Source: Mycobacterium colombiense
GTDB taxonomy: Bacteria > Actinomycetota > Actinomycetes > Mycobacteriales > Mycobacteriaceae
Length of the DNA: 64,000 nucleotides
Reading direction: 5' to 3'
Assembly: GCF_001665835.1 (NCBI RefSeq)
Contig: NZ_LZSX01000081.1
Span: forward strand, 1 to 64,000
The notes under the pieces: generated by a model
What the model was told of the DNA's origin: nothing
The model's database searches: none
What the model saw: only the letters and a program-made list of their open reading frames with translations
Part shown: positions 1 through 8,630 of the stretch, one piece after another
Layout of the letters: each line of letters opens with the position of its first letter
Position numbering within the stretch: position 1 is the stretch's first letter
Made by a program: the position numbers and the translations under genes

Positions 1-411
1 GCCCAACACGTCGGGGTCGGTGATCAAATCGGTGCGGAACACCATCGTTTGAAACATTCGGTAGTCGATATCGCCGGTCCGAAAGACCGCACCCATTTTC
101 GGCAGCCGCTCACGCATCGCACGGGCATAGCGCACGCGGCTGGCGGCCAGTCCCTGGCCGATCCGCAGCTCCGCGGCCACTTCCGCGCTCACCGCCGCCT
201 CGGTGTCGACCGCCCACTCCTCGCACTCCGAGCAGCGCGAAAGTCGATACGAAAACAAGTCTCCGATCGCCGCCAACTGCTCAGCCGCTGCGCGGTTCTC
301 GACCCGCGAAAACGCACCAATCCGCTCCAGCAGCGCGGCCGACTCCGGCGTTGCCGACGGATGGTGCCGCTCGACAAGCTCGTCGAATCGGGCGATCACA
401 TCTCCGAACAT
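1..411 (-). CDS. 13E12-repeat family protein (DUF222), 5' part only
   Basis: The open frame starts at an ATG on the minus strand and runs off the left edge, so only the first 137 codons are present. The translation has the DUF222 look of mycobacterial 13E12-repeat proteins: an acidic helical start (MFGDVIARFDELVERHHP), then AAELRIGQGLAASRVRYA and RERLPKMGAVFRTGDIDYRM, followed by FRTDLITDPDVLG. Full family members are usually 400-500 residues and often end in an HNH endonuclease domain, which would lie outside the window. They are multi-copy in mycobacteria and of unknown role. It lies 36 bases downstream of a DUF4436 gene on the same strand and may be read through from it. The family call is from motif recognition only. 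Confidence 0.8.
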   Translation of the reverse strand, partial: MFGDVIARFDELVERHHPSATPESAALLERIGAFSRVENRAAAEQLAAIGDLFSYRLSRCSECEEWAVDTEAAVSAEVAAELRIGQGLAASRVRYARAMRERLPKMGAVFRTGDIDYRMFQTMVFRTDLITDPDVLG

Positions 412-447
412 ATGTTCGATTATGCCACCGGGCTCCGACAAGTACGG

Positions 448-1383
448 TCAGTCGCCCTGCCGGATCCAGGCCACGATGTACAAGCTCATGGCCGTCACCA
501 GCGCGATGAGCACCCACTGCACGATCGCCTGGTCGATCCACGAACCGGGCGGAGGCGCCCCGGGCAGGATGTTGCGCAACGGGACGATCGCGAACAGGTT
601 CGCGGCGTACCAGGTGGCGAACGGCGGCAGGAACTTCCTTCTACCCAGCGCCATCGGAATGGCGACCAGCAGGGCCAGGGTGGGCAGGCTGATCAGCACC
701 AGGCAGATCCCGAGGTCGAAGATCAGCGGACCCTTGGCCCGCTTCAGCGTGATCACCACGTTGCCGTTGTCGGTCGCGCGGGAGGTGCGCAACGCGCTCG
801 GGTCGTGCATCCGGTTGACGCTGATCTCCCAGCCGTCCAGTGCGCCGGTCACTTCGACGCGGGCGGGCACCTTCTTGCGGTTCTCACCGCTCCCGACGAA
901 TGCATCGGCCGCGATCGGCTCGGTCTGGTAGGAGTCGAACGGCCAGTTACCGGGGTCGCCGTGCGCCTCGATGGTGGTGCTGAGCTGCGCAGGCGCCTTG
1001 CCCTTCGGGTATTGCAGATCGCCCAGATCACTTGTGGGATATAGGCGTACCGCGACGTCGTTGGCCAGCACGTCAAAACGGTTGTCGTACTGGGCAACTC
1101 CGGGATAGGCGAGCACCTCGACGGACAGGCGGTTGGCGACCGGCTTCAACTCTTCGAGGCGCAGCTGCACGATCGTGGCGTCGCCGCCGCCCTGGCTCAG
1201 GTCCAGTGGGGGCAGCGGCCCCTCCGACCGCTGCAGAAAATGCACACCGAAAAGCGACAGGACGTAGACGATGATGACCGCCGCGAGAATGCACACGCCG
1301 ATCGCGATGCGCGGTGCCTCGCGCTTCTTCTTCGCGGGCGGCGCCGGAGCCGGCGCGACGGGAGTCGGAGCCTCCGTGGTCAT
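448..1383 (-). CDS. DUF4436 membrane protein, paralogue A
   Basis: This 311-residue membrane protein has a Pro/Ala-rich cytoplasmic start, one transmembrane helix at about residues 25-45 (IAIGVCILAAVIIVYVLSLF), a roughly 170-residue extracytoplasmic domain, and three C-terminal hydrophobic segments ending in WVLIALVTAMSLYIVAWIR. It is the positional counterpart of M. tuberculosis Rv0713, a DUF4436 protein of unknown function. The domain core (DLGDLQYP, TTIEAHGDPGNWPFDSY) is nearly identical in two other genes of this window. The start ATG has no strong Shine-Dalgarno. A TAACAT hexamer at 1490-1495 may be its promoter -10, because the same element precedes paralogue B. It sits 252 bases downstream of the formylglycine-generating enzyme gene. 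No catalytic motif is visible. Confidence 0.85.
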   Translation of the reverse strand: MTTEAPTPVAPAPAPPAKKKREAPRIAIGVCILAAVIIVYVLSLFGVHFLQRSEGPLPPLDLSQGGGDATIVQLRLEELKPVANRLSVEVLAYPGVAQYDNRFDVLANDVAVRLYPTSDLGDLQYPKGKAPAQLSTTIEAHGDPGNWPFDSYQTEPIAADAFVGSGENRKKVPARVEVTGALDGWEISVNRMHDPSALRTSRATDNGNVVITLKRAKGPLIFDLGICLVLISLPTLALLVAIPMALGRRKFLPPFATWYAANLFAIVPLRNILPGAPPPGSWIDQAIVQWVLIALVTAMSLYIVAWIRQGD

Positions 1384-1635
1384 CGGCCGCCGCCGCGAGC
1401 AATGGTGGGCCGCACGTAGCGCAAGGCTTGCTGGCGCCAGGCCGGTACCGCTGACGACATCGGGCTGCAGCGGGGCGACACGTCGTCAGATGTTAGCGAA
1501 CGACGGAACCTCACGCGCGGCGAAATCCCCTGTCCAGAAACATAACAGGAGTCGGACACCCATCGGACACGCACCGTTAACTTCACCGGCCGAAACGGGC
1601 AGGGCGCACCCGGCCGGCGCGGGGCTGAGGATTTG

Positions 1636-2526
1636 CTAGCCCGGCGAGGCGTCCGCCACGCAGCGAAACCCGATGTGTGTCGTCGCGGAGTCCTGCGATT
1701 GCGGTGACCGGGCCGCCGGGCGGTAGCGGTGGCAGTACTCCGGCGCGCACAGGTGGCTGCCGCCCTTCAACGTCTGGTTGACGGACGGATCGGCCGGACC
1801 CGACGGGGTGCAGCAGGACTTGGGCGGCGCCTCGAGCCGGTGGTGGGCGGCGAACTCGGTGGCCGTCCACTCCCACACGTTGCCGATCATGTCGACCAGC
1901 CCAAAAGCGTTGGGGGCAAACGTGCCAACGGGCGACGTTCCCACCCAGCCGAGCGCGCCGTCATTGCGGTACGGGAAGTTGCCCTGCCAGGTGTTGGCCA
2001 TCAACCGCCCGCCGATCGTGGGCTCGTCACCCCACGAGTACGTCGTCGTGGATCCGGCCCGGGCCGCGTACTCCCACTCGGCCTCGGTCGGCAGCCGCCG
2101 GCCGGCCCAGCGCGCATAGGCCGCCGCGTCCGGGTACGCCACCTGCACCACCGGATGATCGCCGCGGTCCGCGACATCGCTGTCGGGCCCGAACGGATGG
2201 CGCCAGCTCGCCCCAGGCATCCACTGCCACCACTGCCGCCAGTCGCGCAGGTCGACCGGCCCTGGCGTCGGCCGGAAAACCATTGCGCCCGGGCACAAAT
2301 CGTCCGCGTTCGCTCCCGGGTAGAGCGCGGGGTCGATCGGCTGCTCGGCCACCGTGACATATCCGGTGGCGTTGACGAATTCGGCGAACTGTGCGTTGGT
2401 CACCGGATGGCGTTCCACCGCGATGGGACCCACCGTCACGGTGTGGATCGGCGCCTCTTCCGGGTAGAAGCTGGTCGACCCCATGCGGAATGACCCGCCC
2501 GGAAGGTCGACCAGCTCGCTCAGCAC
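1636..2526 (-). CDS. Formylglycine-generating enzyme (sulfatase-modifying factor)
   Basis: The 296-residue product converts the active-site cysteine of type I sulfatases to C-alpha-formylglycine, the residue they need for activity. The FGE fold is recognisable throughout: an N-terminal GGSFRMGS, then EEAPIHTVTV, RHPVTNAQFAEFV, RRLPTEAEWEYAAR, WGDEP, DMIGNVWEWT and KGGSHLCAPEYCHRYRPAAR. The two copper-binding catalytic cysteines are C260 and C265, so the enzyme looks active. The length matches the M. tuberculosis Rv0712 enzyme. The start is a GTG, with GAAGGG directly in front of it. It follows DUF4436 paralogue B by 21 bases and is probably co-transcribed with it. Its natural client is the arylsulfatase at 5825-8185; here the two are separated by two DUF4436 genes and pstS. 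Confidence 0.95.
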   Translation of the reverse strand: MLSELVDLPGGSFRMGSTSFYPEEAPIHTVTVGPIAVERHPVTNAQFAEFVNATGYVTVAEQPIDPALYPGANADDLCPGAMVFRPTPGPVDLRDWRQWWQWMPGASWRHPFGPDSDVADRGDHPVVQVAYPDAAAYARWAGRRLPTEAEWEYAARAGSTTTYSWGDEPTIGGRLMANTWQGNFPYRNDGALGWVGTSPVGTFAPNAFGLVDMIGNVWEWTATEFAAHHRLEAPPKSCCTPSGPADPSVNQTLKGGSHLCAPEYCHRYRPAARSPQSQDSATTHIGFRCVADASPG

Positions 2527-2547
2527 CCCTTCAGGCTATGACGCCGC

Positions 2548-3492
2548 TCAATCTGTTTGTCGGTACCACGTGACAAAGAACATGATCATCGCCACCACCA
2601 GCGCTATCAGCACCCAGAGCACCAGCGCCTGGTCGACCCAGGCTCCCGCCGGCGGCGAGCCGGGCAGGAAATTACGGATGGGGATGACGGCGAACAGCAC
2701 GGCGGCGAACCACGTGACGAACGGCGGCAGGAATTTCCGCCGACCCGTCAGCATCAGCACGGCGATGGTCAATGCCAAGGCGGGCAAGGCGAAGAGCACG
2801 AGGCAGATCCCCGCATCGAAGATCAGCGTGCTCTTCGACCTGTGCAACGTGATGATGACGTTGTCGGCGCGGTCGGAGTCCTGGCTGGCTTCGCCGACCC
2901 GCTGGACGTCGACGTCGAAGCCGTCCAATCCGCCGGTGACCTCCACCCGCGCGGGAACGTAACGGCGCGCATCGCCCTGGCCGACCAGCACCTCGGCGGA
3001 CAGGGCGTCGGTGCGGTAGGAGTCGAACGGCCAGTTGTTCGGGTTGCCGTGCGCCTCAATGGTCGTCGCGACTTGCGCCGGCGACTTACCGGCCGGATAC
3101 TGCAAGTCCCCCAGGTCATTCGGCGGGTCCATGCGCACCGCGGTGTCGGTCTTCAGCACTTCGAGGCGTTTGTCGAACATCGAGTCCTCGGGGGTCACCA
3201 GCACCTTGACCGTGAGGCGGTTGGCGACGGTGTCCAGCTTCTCGAGGCGCACCAGCACGACGGTGTCGTTGGTCGCGTTGAGGTCCGGCGGCTTGAGCGG
3301 CCCCGCGGTCTGGGCCAGCAGATGCACGCCGAACAGCGACAGGACGTAGGCGGCGACAAAGCCCGCGACTGCGGCCACGGCGATGACCCTGCGCCGTTTA
3401 CGCCGACCGGACGCGGCCGCGGGAGCAGGTGCGGCGGGCGGTTGCTCCGGCGGCGCCGGAGGTGATGGCGAGGGTGGCGCTAGATGGGTCAT
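2548..3492 (-). CDS. DUF4436 membrane protein, paralogue B
   Basis: Second of three DUF4436 paralogues, 314 residues when started at the ATG that gives MTHLAPPSPSPPAPPEQ; the open frame extends 66 codons further upstream, but that part lacks family similarity. GGAAG lies about 8-10 bases before this ATG. The order is a Pro/Ala-rich start with a basic GRRKRRR stretch, one transmembrane helix, an extracytoplasmic domain with DLGDLQYPAGKSPAQ and TTIEAHGNPNNWPFDSY, then three C-terminal membrane segments. It is 21 bases upstream of the formylglycine-generating enzyme gene and divergent from pstS. The role is unknown. A membrane-anchored extracytoplasmic module associated with sulfatase maturation or sulfate-ester use is an inference from context only. 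Confidence 0.85.
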   Translation of the reverse strand: MTHLAPPSPSPPAPPEQPPAAPAPAAASGRRKRRRVIAVAAVAGFVAAYVLSLFGVHLLAQTAGPLKPPDLNATNDTVVLVRLEKLDTVANRLTVKVLVTPEDSMFDKRLEVLKTDTAVRMDPPNDLGDLQYPAGKSPAQVATTIEAHGNPNNWPFDSYRTDALSAEVLVGQGDARRYVPARVEVTGGLDGFDVDVQRVGEASQDSDRADNVIITLHRSKSTLIFDAGICLVLFALPALALTIAVLMLTGRRKFLPPFVTWFAAVLFAVIPIRNFLPGSPPAGAWVDQALVLWVLIALVVAMIMFFVTWYRQTD

Positions 3493-3569
3493 CGGGGAAC
3501 ACTTCCGTTTGGGATTCGAGCACTCGAAGACGAATGCTAGCGAACTCCACCTCGCGGCGGGGCAAGTTT

Positions 3570-3597
3570 GAAAATTCGTCATGCTTAGGTAATTTTC
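3570..3597. promoter_or_regulatory. Inverted repeat in the pstS/DUF4436 divergent region
   Basis: GAAAATT at 3570-3576 is mirrored exactly by AATTTTC at 3591-3597, 14 bases apart, in an otherwise GC-rich 266-base gap between the divergent pstS and DUF4436 paralogue B genes. This AT-rich element could be an operator or promoter core. TTAGGT inside it resembles half an iron-box, but the second half is absent, so no regulator is named. Confidence 0.35.
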
Positions 3598-3758
3598 GCC
3601 GACACACCACGCCGCGCCGCCCGGCTCAGCGAAACGGATATGCCGAGCCGGCGGCGGCCGACCGCTCGACCGCGCAAACCTTCGCCGCACCGAGGGTCGG
3701 CGCTCCAGTTCATCCGGATTTTGTTTGCCTGTTAATCCGTGGCGGTAAATGTCAAGGG

Positions 3759-4880
3759 GTGAAGCGCAATCGTTCGGTCGCCGGCGCCCTGGCGGCCGGC
3801 GCCATGCTGGTCTCGGCCTGCAGCAACTCCCCCGCGAGCCTGCCGTACACCGCCGGGGCCAAGGTCGATTGCGGGGGCAAGCAGACCCTGGCGGCCAGCG
3901 GCTCGACCGCGCAAGCGAACGCGATGACCAAATTCATCGACGCCTATCACCAGGCCTGCTCGTCGCAGAGCCTCAACTACACCGCCAACGGGTCCGGCAA
4001 CGGCATCAACGACTTCCTCGCCGGCAAAACCGATTTCGCCGGATCGGACACACCGCTGTCGGGAGACCAGTACGCCGCCGCCAAGCGGCGGTGCGGCGGC
4101 GCCGACGCCTGGAACCTGCCGGTGGTGTTCGGCCCGCTGGCCATCACCTACAACCTCGCCACCGTCGACTCCCTGGTGCTCGACGCGCCCACGCTGGCCA
4201 AGATCTTCAACGGCACCGTCACGCGCTGGGACGACCCGGCCCTGGCGTCGCTCAACGCCTCCATGCCGGCCGAGGACATTCACGTCATCTACCGCAGCGA
4301 CGACTCGGGCACCACCGACAACTTCCAGGCCTACCTGCAGTCCGCGTCCGGCGGGGCCTGGGGCAAGGGTGCGGGCAAGACCTTCAACGGCGGCGTGGGT
4401 ACCGGCGCCGTCGGCAACACCGGCGTCGCTGCCGCCGTGAAGAGCACCGAGGGGGCGATCGGCTACAACGAACTCTCGTTCGCGCTCCAGCAAGGCCTAT
4501 TCGCCGCCGAGATCAAGACGCCGGCCAGCCGCAGGTCGTTGCGCCCGGTCCGGATCGGCACCGACACGGTCGGCAAAACCATCAAGGCCGCCAAGATCAC
4601 CGGCGCGGGAAACGATCTGGTGCTCGACCTGTCGTCGTTCTACAACCCCGCCCAGCCCGACGTCTACCCGATCGTGTTGGCCACCTACGAGATCGTCTGC
4701 TCGAAGTACCCGACCTACGATGTGGCCAAGGCGGTCAAGGCTTTTTTGCAGGCGGCCATCGGCCCCGGCCAGATCGAACTGGCCAGAAGCGGTTATATCC
4801 CGTTGTCGGCCGACTTCCAGGCCCGGGTCTCCAGCGCGGTGGACGCGATCAGCTCGATGGACGCACCGAAGCCCGAATGA
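3759..4880 (+). CDS. pstS: PstS3-like phosphate-binding lipoprotein
   Basis: The product, 373 residues, is the periplasmic phosphate receptor of a Pst ABC transporter. The start GTG gives a basic lipoprotein signal peptide, with lipobox LVSAC and the lipidated cysteine at residue 21. Then come the phosphate-loop motifs ASGSTAQ and RSDDSGTTDNFQ, and a C-terminal block YPIVLATYEIVCSKYP typical of mycobacterial PstS. The closest family member by memory is M. tuberculosis PstS3. AAGGG abuts the GTG, so initiation may be weak. No pstC, pstA or pstB is nearby, so it must work with a transporter encoded elsewhere. It is the only plus-strand gene inside the sulfatase/DUF4436 cluster, and its stop lies 6 bases from the convergent DUF4436 paralogue C, which suggests insertion into an older gene order. 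Confidence 0.9.
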   Translation: MKRNRSVAGALAAGAMLVSACSNSPASLPYTAGAKVDCGGKQTLAASGSTAQANAMTKFIDAYHQACSSQSLNYTANGSGNGINDFLAGKTDFAGSDTPLSGDQYAAAKRRCGGADAWNLPVVFGPLAITYNLATVDSLVLDAPTLAKIFNGTVTRWDDPALASLNASMPAEDIHVIYRSDDSGTTDNFQAYLQSASGGAWGKGAGKTFNGGVGTGAVGNTGVAAAVKSTEGAIGYNELSFALQQGLFAAEIKTPASRRSLRPVRIGTDTVGKTIKAAKITGAGNDLVLDLSSFYNPAQPDVYPIVLATYEIVCSKYPTYDVAKAVKAFLQAAIGPGQIELARSGYIPLSADFQARVSSAVDAISSMDAPKPE

Positions 4881-4886
4881 GTGAAT

Positions 4887-5825
4887 TCAGGTCTGGGTAG
4901 GCGTTTTTCGATCGCGTTGTCGCCACCACCCGACCAGGAACAGCGTCAGCGCACCGACCAGCCCGATCAACACCCACAGCACGATGGCCTGGTCGACCCA
5001 CGAGCCGTACGGTGGGCTGCCCGGCAGGATGTTGCGCAGCGGGACGATGGCGAAAAGCATTGCGCCGTACCACGTGGTGAGCGGCGGCAGGAACGACGTC
5101 CTGCCCAGCGCCACGGGAATGGCAACCCAGAGCGCCAGGACGGGCAGCGAGATCAAGACCAGGCAGATGCCGACATCGAAGATCAGCTGCCCCTTGGCCC
5201 GGTGCAGCGTAATCACCAAGTCGTCCTTGAGATCTGGGTTGTTGTCTTCGGCGTCGTGGACGCGGGTGACGGTGGCATCCCACCCGTCCAGCCCGCCGGT
5301 GGCTTCGACGCGGGCGGCCGTCTTCTCCTTGTTGGCGCCGGAGCCGGTGAACACGTCGGCCGAGATGACCCCGGTTCGGTACGAATCGAACGGCCAGTTC
5401 GCGGGATCGCCGTGCGCCTCGATGGTCGTGGTCACCTGTGCTGGCGCCTTGCCGACCGGGTACTGCAGGTCACCCAGGTCGTTGTCGGGATACAGCCGCA
5501 CCGCCGCGTCGGTCGTCAGCACGCCGAAGTTCTTGTCGTACAACGTGTCTTTGGGGTAAACGAGCACATTGACCGTCAATCTGTTCGCGACGGTGTCCAG
5601 TTTCTCCAGCCGCACCTGTACGACGCTGTCCTCGGCCTCGACCTTGCTCAGGTCCACCGCGGGCAGCGGGGGCGCCGATTTGGCCAGCAGGTGCACGGCG
5701 ATCAGCGACAGCACGTAGATAACGATGAGGGAGGCGACAATCCCGAACGCGATCGCGATTTGCCGCCCTCGTGCGCCGGTCGGTGCCGGCGGGGCCGGAG
5801 GCCCGGCGGTCATTGGGGTACCCAT
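4887..5825 (-). CDS. DUF4436 membrane protein, paralogue C
   Basis: Third DUF4436 paralogue, 312 residues. The atsA stop and this ATG share one base (TGATG), so the two are translationally coupled; a second in-frame ATG four codons downstream is possible. It has one N-terminal transmembrane helix (IAIAFGIVASLIVIYVLSLI), an extracytoplasmic domain with VVQVRLEKLDTVANRLTVNV, DLGDLQYPVGKAPAQ and EAHGDPANWPFDSYRTG, and three C-terminal membrane segments ending WVLIGLVGALTLFLVGWW. Coupling directly to the arylsulfatase gene is the best evidence that this family serves sulfatase biology, but no reaction can be assigned. It converges with pstS with only 6 bases between the stops, leaving no room for a separate terminator. 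Confidence 0.88.
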   Translation of the reverse strand: MGTPMTAGPPAPPAPTGARGRQIAIAFGIVASLIVIYVLSLIAVHLLAKSAPPLPAVDLSKVEAEDSVVQVRLEKLDTVANRLTVNVLVYPKDTLYDKNFGVLTTDAAVRLYPDNDLGDLQYPVGKAPAQVTTTIEAHGDPANWPFDSYRTGVISADVFTGSGANKEKTAARVEATGGLDGWDATVTRVHDAEDNNPDLKDDLVITLHRAKGQLIFDVGICLVLISLPVLALWVAIPVALGRTSFLPPLTTWYGAMLFAIVPLRNILPGSPPYGSWVDQAIVLWVLIGLVGALTLFLVGWWRQRDRKTPTQT

Positions 5826-8185
5826 CAGTCCCGCGAAAAGGCAAGCGCGATCTCGGTTTCCACATCCACGTAGGGCCGGCCGGACAGGTCGACGGTGACC
5901 TGGGTGATGGTGCCGCCGGTGAACGTGAACGGCGCCTTGTAGCGGCTGGACACTCCCGATCCGCCGTTGCGCCCGACCGTGATACCCGCACCGGCCAGCC
6001 CGAACGTGCCGGGGTGGGTGGTCACCCCGGTCAGCGTGCCGACGACGTTGTCGTCGATGAACAGCGTGACGTCGCCCAGCGGCGTATGACTGTTCTCGAC
6101 CGTTCCGGTGCGTGAATAGCTGGCACCGAACAGGTGCTTGCCCAGGGGCACGGCGCCGGACGACGACACCTCCTGCTGGCGCTCGCCGAGGAAGTTGTAC
6201 ACGTAATGCAGCCGCCCGTCCTGAATGAACAGCACATGCCCGCCGTGCGCGCCGCCCTGCTTGAACAGCACCCCCTCGGCGCCGGTGGTGTCCACGGTCA
6301 CCTCGGCCAGCACCGAGAACGACCGGCCGCGGAGTTCGGCGGCGGCACCGATGCTGACATCGGCGCAGTCGGGATAGTAGATGTAGCTGTTCCGGTCGCT
6401 GACCAGATACGGCCGCGACCGCCCCAGGGTCTCCAGGATGTTCAGATCCGACAGCGGCAGCCCGTTGTATTTGGCCGCCTCCGAGAACCACAGCGCCTTG
6501 AGTTCTTCGAGTTTGTCCGGGTTTTCGGCCGCCAGGTCGTGGCATTGGCTGCGGTCGGCCTCGATGTGGAACAGTTCCCAGCGGTCGGCGTCGAAGTGTG
6601 ACCAGCCGGCCGGTGTCGCCGCGTGCACGGTGTTGGCGAACCAGCCCTGGTGCCAGATGCCACGAGTGCCCAGCATGGTGTAGAACTGGGTGCTCTTGGC
6701 GCTGTCGGCGCCCGAATCATCAAGGACCGCTTTGAAACTCACGCCGTCGAGCGGCTTCTGGGCGATGCCCTTGACCGTTTCCGGCGGCGTCATGCTCAGC
6801 AGGTCGTAGATGGTCGGGGTGATGTCGCAGACGTTGACGTAGTTGTCGCGGACCTCACCGTGTGCGGCAATTCCGTTGGGCCACGAGATGATTGCCGTGT
6901 CGGCGATGCCGCCCTCATGCGAGGCGTAGCGCTTGTACAGCTTGTAGGGCGTATTGAACGCCATCGCCCATCCGATCGGGTAATGGTTGTAGGTCTCCGG
7001 TCCGCCGAGGTGTTCGAAGAGCTTCATGCTTTCTTCGACGGTGTCGATGTAGCCGTTGAAGAACTTTCCCTCGTTGACTGATCCGTTCGGGCCGCCCTCA
7101 CCGCTGGCACCGTTGTCGGAGATGACCACGATGATGGTGTCGTCCAGCTGACCCGATTCCTCGAGATAGTCCAGGATCCGGCCGATCTGGGCGTCGGTGT
7201 AGCTCAGGAATCCGGCGAACACCTCGGCCATCCGGGAGAACAGCCTCTTCTCTTCGTCGTTCAGCGATTCCCAGGGCCGCACCGTGTCCTGCAACGGCCA
7301 CGGTTCGCCGCCCGGCCCCTTCACGTCGAGATATGGGTTCACCGGCGACAATTCGGTCTCGGGCGGCACGATCCCCAGCGACTTCTGCCGCTCCAGCACC
7401 ACCTCGCGGTACCGCTCATAGCCCATGTCGAACTTGCCGGCGTAGCGGTCCGCCCACTCCTTGAAGACATGATGCGGTGCATGCCCGGCGCCGGGGCACA
7501 CGTAGGAGAACCAAGGCTTCTCGGGCGCAATCACTTTGGCGTCACGGATGAATTCGATAGCCTTGTCGGCGAGGTCCTTCGAGAGGTGGTAGCCGTCCTC
7601 CGGGGTGCCCGGCGGAGTGACCGGGTGGTTGTCGTACACCAGGTCCGGATACCACTGGTCGGTCTCCCCGCCCAGGAACCCGTAGAACCGTTCGAAGCCG
7701 CGCGAGGTCGGCCAGTGCCGCTTCGTCGAGGCGAGGTTCGATTCCTCGAGGGGCGTCAGGTGCCACTTGCCCACGCAGTAGGTGTTGTATCCCCGTTCGC
7801 CGAGAGCCTCGGAGAGCAGGCCGGTTTCGAACGGGATGCGGCCGTTGGCGTTGGGGAAGCCCTCGGTGAACTCCTCGATGGTGGCCATGCCGACGGTCGT
7901 GGCGTTGCGGCCGGTGAGCAACGACGCCCGGGTGGGCGAGCACAGCGCGGTGGTGTGGAATTGCGAGAGGCGGACGCCGCGCTCGGCGATGCGCGACATG
8001 GCGGGCATCTCGACCAGGCCGCCGAAGCAGTCCCAGGTCGCGATGCCCGTGTCGTCCCACACCAGGTACAGCACGTTGGGCGCGTTCCGGGGCGCCGTCG
8101 GCGCGGCGTAGGGCCCCCAATCCGGTTCGGAATCCCGGATGTCGAGCTCGATCTTCCCGTTGAACTGCCCCGACCCAGCCACCAT
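5825..8185 (-). CDS. atsA: Arylsulfatase, type I (formylglycine-dependent)
   Basis: The 786-residue enzyme hydrolyses sulfate esters. The sulfatase signature LCSPTRASLLTGRN places the cysteine that becomes formylglycine at residue 82, and D44-D45 (LVWDDTG) are the expected metal ligands. The C-terminal third, after about residue 560, forms a beta-rich domain. The length matches M. tuberculosis AtsA (Rv0711). The ATG giving MVAGSGQFNG is preferred because GAGTGAGG lies about 6 bases upstream; a GTG four codons earlier is possible. No signal peptide is seen, so it is predicted cytoplasmic. It lies 88 bases downstream of rpsQ on the same strand and overlaps DUF4436 paralogue C by one base. The matching formylglycine-generating enzyme is about 3.3 kb further downstream. 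Confidence 0.95.
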   Translation of the reverse strand: MVAGSGQFNGKIELDIRDSEPDWGPYAAPTAPRNAPNVLYLVWDDTGIATWDCFGGLVEMPAMSRIAERGVRLSQFHTTALCSPTRASLLTGRNATTVGMATIEEFTEGFPNANGRIPFETGLLSEALGERGYNTYCVGKWHLTPLEESNLASTKRHWPTSRGFERFYGFLGGETDQWYPDLVYDNHPVTPPGTPEDGYHLSKDLADKAIEFIRDAKVIAPEKPWFSYVCPGAGHAPHHVFKEWADRYAGKFDMGYERYREVVLERQKSLGIVPPETELSPVNPYLDVKGPGGEPWPLQDTVRPWESLNDEEKRLFSRMAEVFAGFLSYTDAQIGRILDYLEESGQLDDTIIVVISDNGASGEGGPNGSVNEGKFFNGYIDTVEESMKLFEHLGGPETYNHYPIGWAMAFNTPYKLYKRYASHEGGIADTAIISWPNGIAAHGEVRDNYVNVCDITPTIYDLLSMTPPETVKGIAQKPLDGVSFKAVLDDSGADSAKSTQFYTMLGTRGIWHQGWFANTVHAATPAGWSHFDADRWELFHIEADRSQCHDLAAENPDKLEELKALWFSEAAKYNGLPLSDLNILETLGRSRPYLVSDRNSYIYYPDCADVSIGAAAELRGRSFSVLAEVTVDTTGAEGVLFKQGGAHGGHVLFIQDGRLHYVYNFLGERQQEVSSSGAVPLGKHLFGASYSRTGTVENSHTPLGDVTLFIDDNVVGTLTGVTTHPGTFGLAGAGITVGRNGGSGVSSRYKAPFTFTGGTITQVTVDLSGRPYVDVETEIALAFSRD

Positions 8186-8273
8186 CGTCAGCCTCACTCT
8201 CGTAGCGGACTTGCCGAACGTGCGTGAAGACTACACCCGGGACCGGGCGCTGCGGTGGTGGTACTGAAAGGGC

Positions 8274-8630
8274 TTACTTCGCCTTTTCCAGAATTTCGAC
8301 GAGCCGCCAACGCTTGGTCGCCGACGTCGGGCGGGTCTCCATCAGCGAGACGCGGTCACCGATCCCGGCGGTGCTGTTCTCGTCGTGCGCCTTGACCTTC
8401 GTGGTGGTCCGGATGATCTTGCCGTACAGCGGGTGACGCACGCGGTCTTCGAGCTCGACCACGATGGTCTTCTGCATCTTGTCACTCACCACGTAGCCGA
8501 TGCGCACCTTGCGGCGGCCCCGCACCTTCGGGTTGGCCGGAGTGTTCTTGGGGCCTTTGAGATTCCCGTCCTTCGACGCGACCTCGGTCTTGGCGGCCTT
8601 CTTGGGGGCAGCCTTCTTGGCTTCTGCCAT
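8274..8630 (-). CDS. rpsQ: 30S ribosomal protein S17
   Basis: Small-subunit protein that binds 16S rRNA; 118 residues, the last gene of the S10 operon here. The conserved core begins at GRRKVRIGYVVSDKMQKTIV and continues through HPLYGKIIRTTTKVKAHDE and VSLMETRPTSATKRWRLVE. A 35-residue Lys/Ala-rich N-terminal extension (AEAKKAAPKKAAKTE) is longer than the E. coli protein and common in mycobacteria. The ATG at 8630 is chosen over the preceding GTG: it shares a base with the rpmC stop (TGATG) and has AAGGA six bases upstream. Confidence 0.97.
   Translation of the reverse strand: MAEAKKAAPKKAAKTEVASKDGNLKGPKNTPANPKVRGRRKVRIGYVVSDKMQKTIVVELEDRVRHPLYGKIIRTTTKVKAHDENSTAGIGDRVSLMETRPTSATKRWRLVEILEKAK

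Noticed and set aside
3586..3604. IdeR iron box in the pstS/DUF4436 gap
   Set aside because: Only one half-site (TTAGGT) is present; the inverted second half is missing.
3701..3740. A true RegX3 phosphate box before pstS
   Set aside because: The half-sites do not have the expected spacing and match poorly; kept only as a remark.
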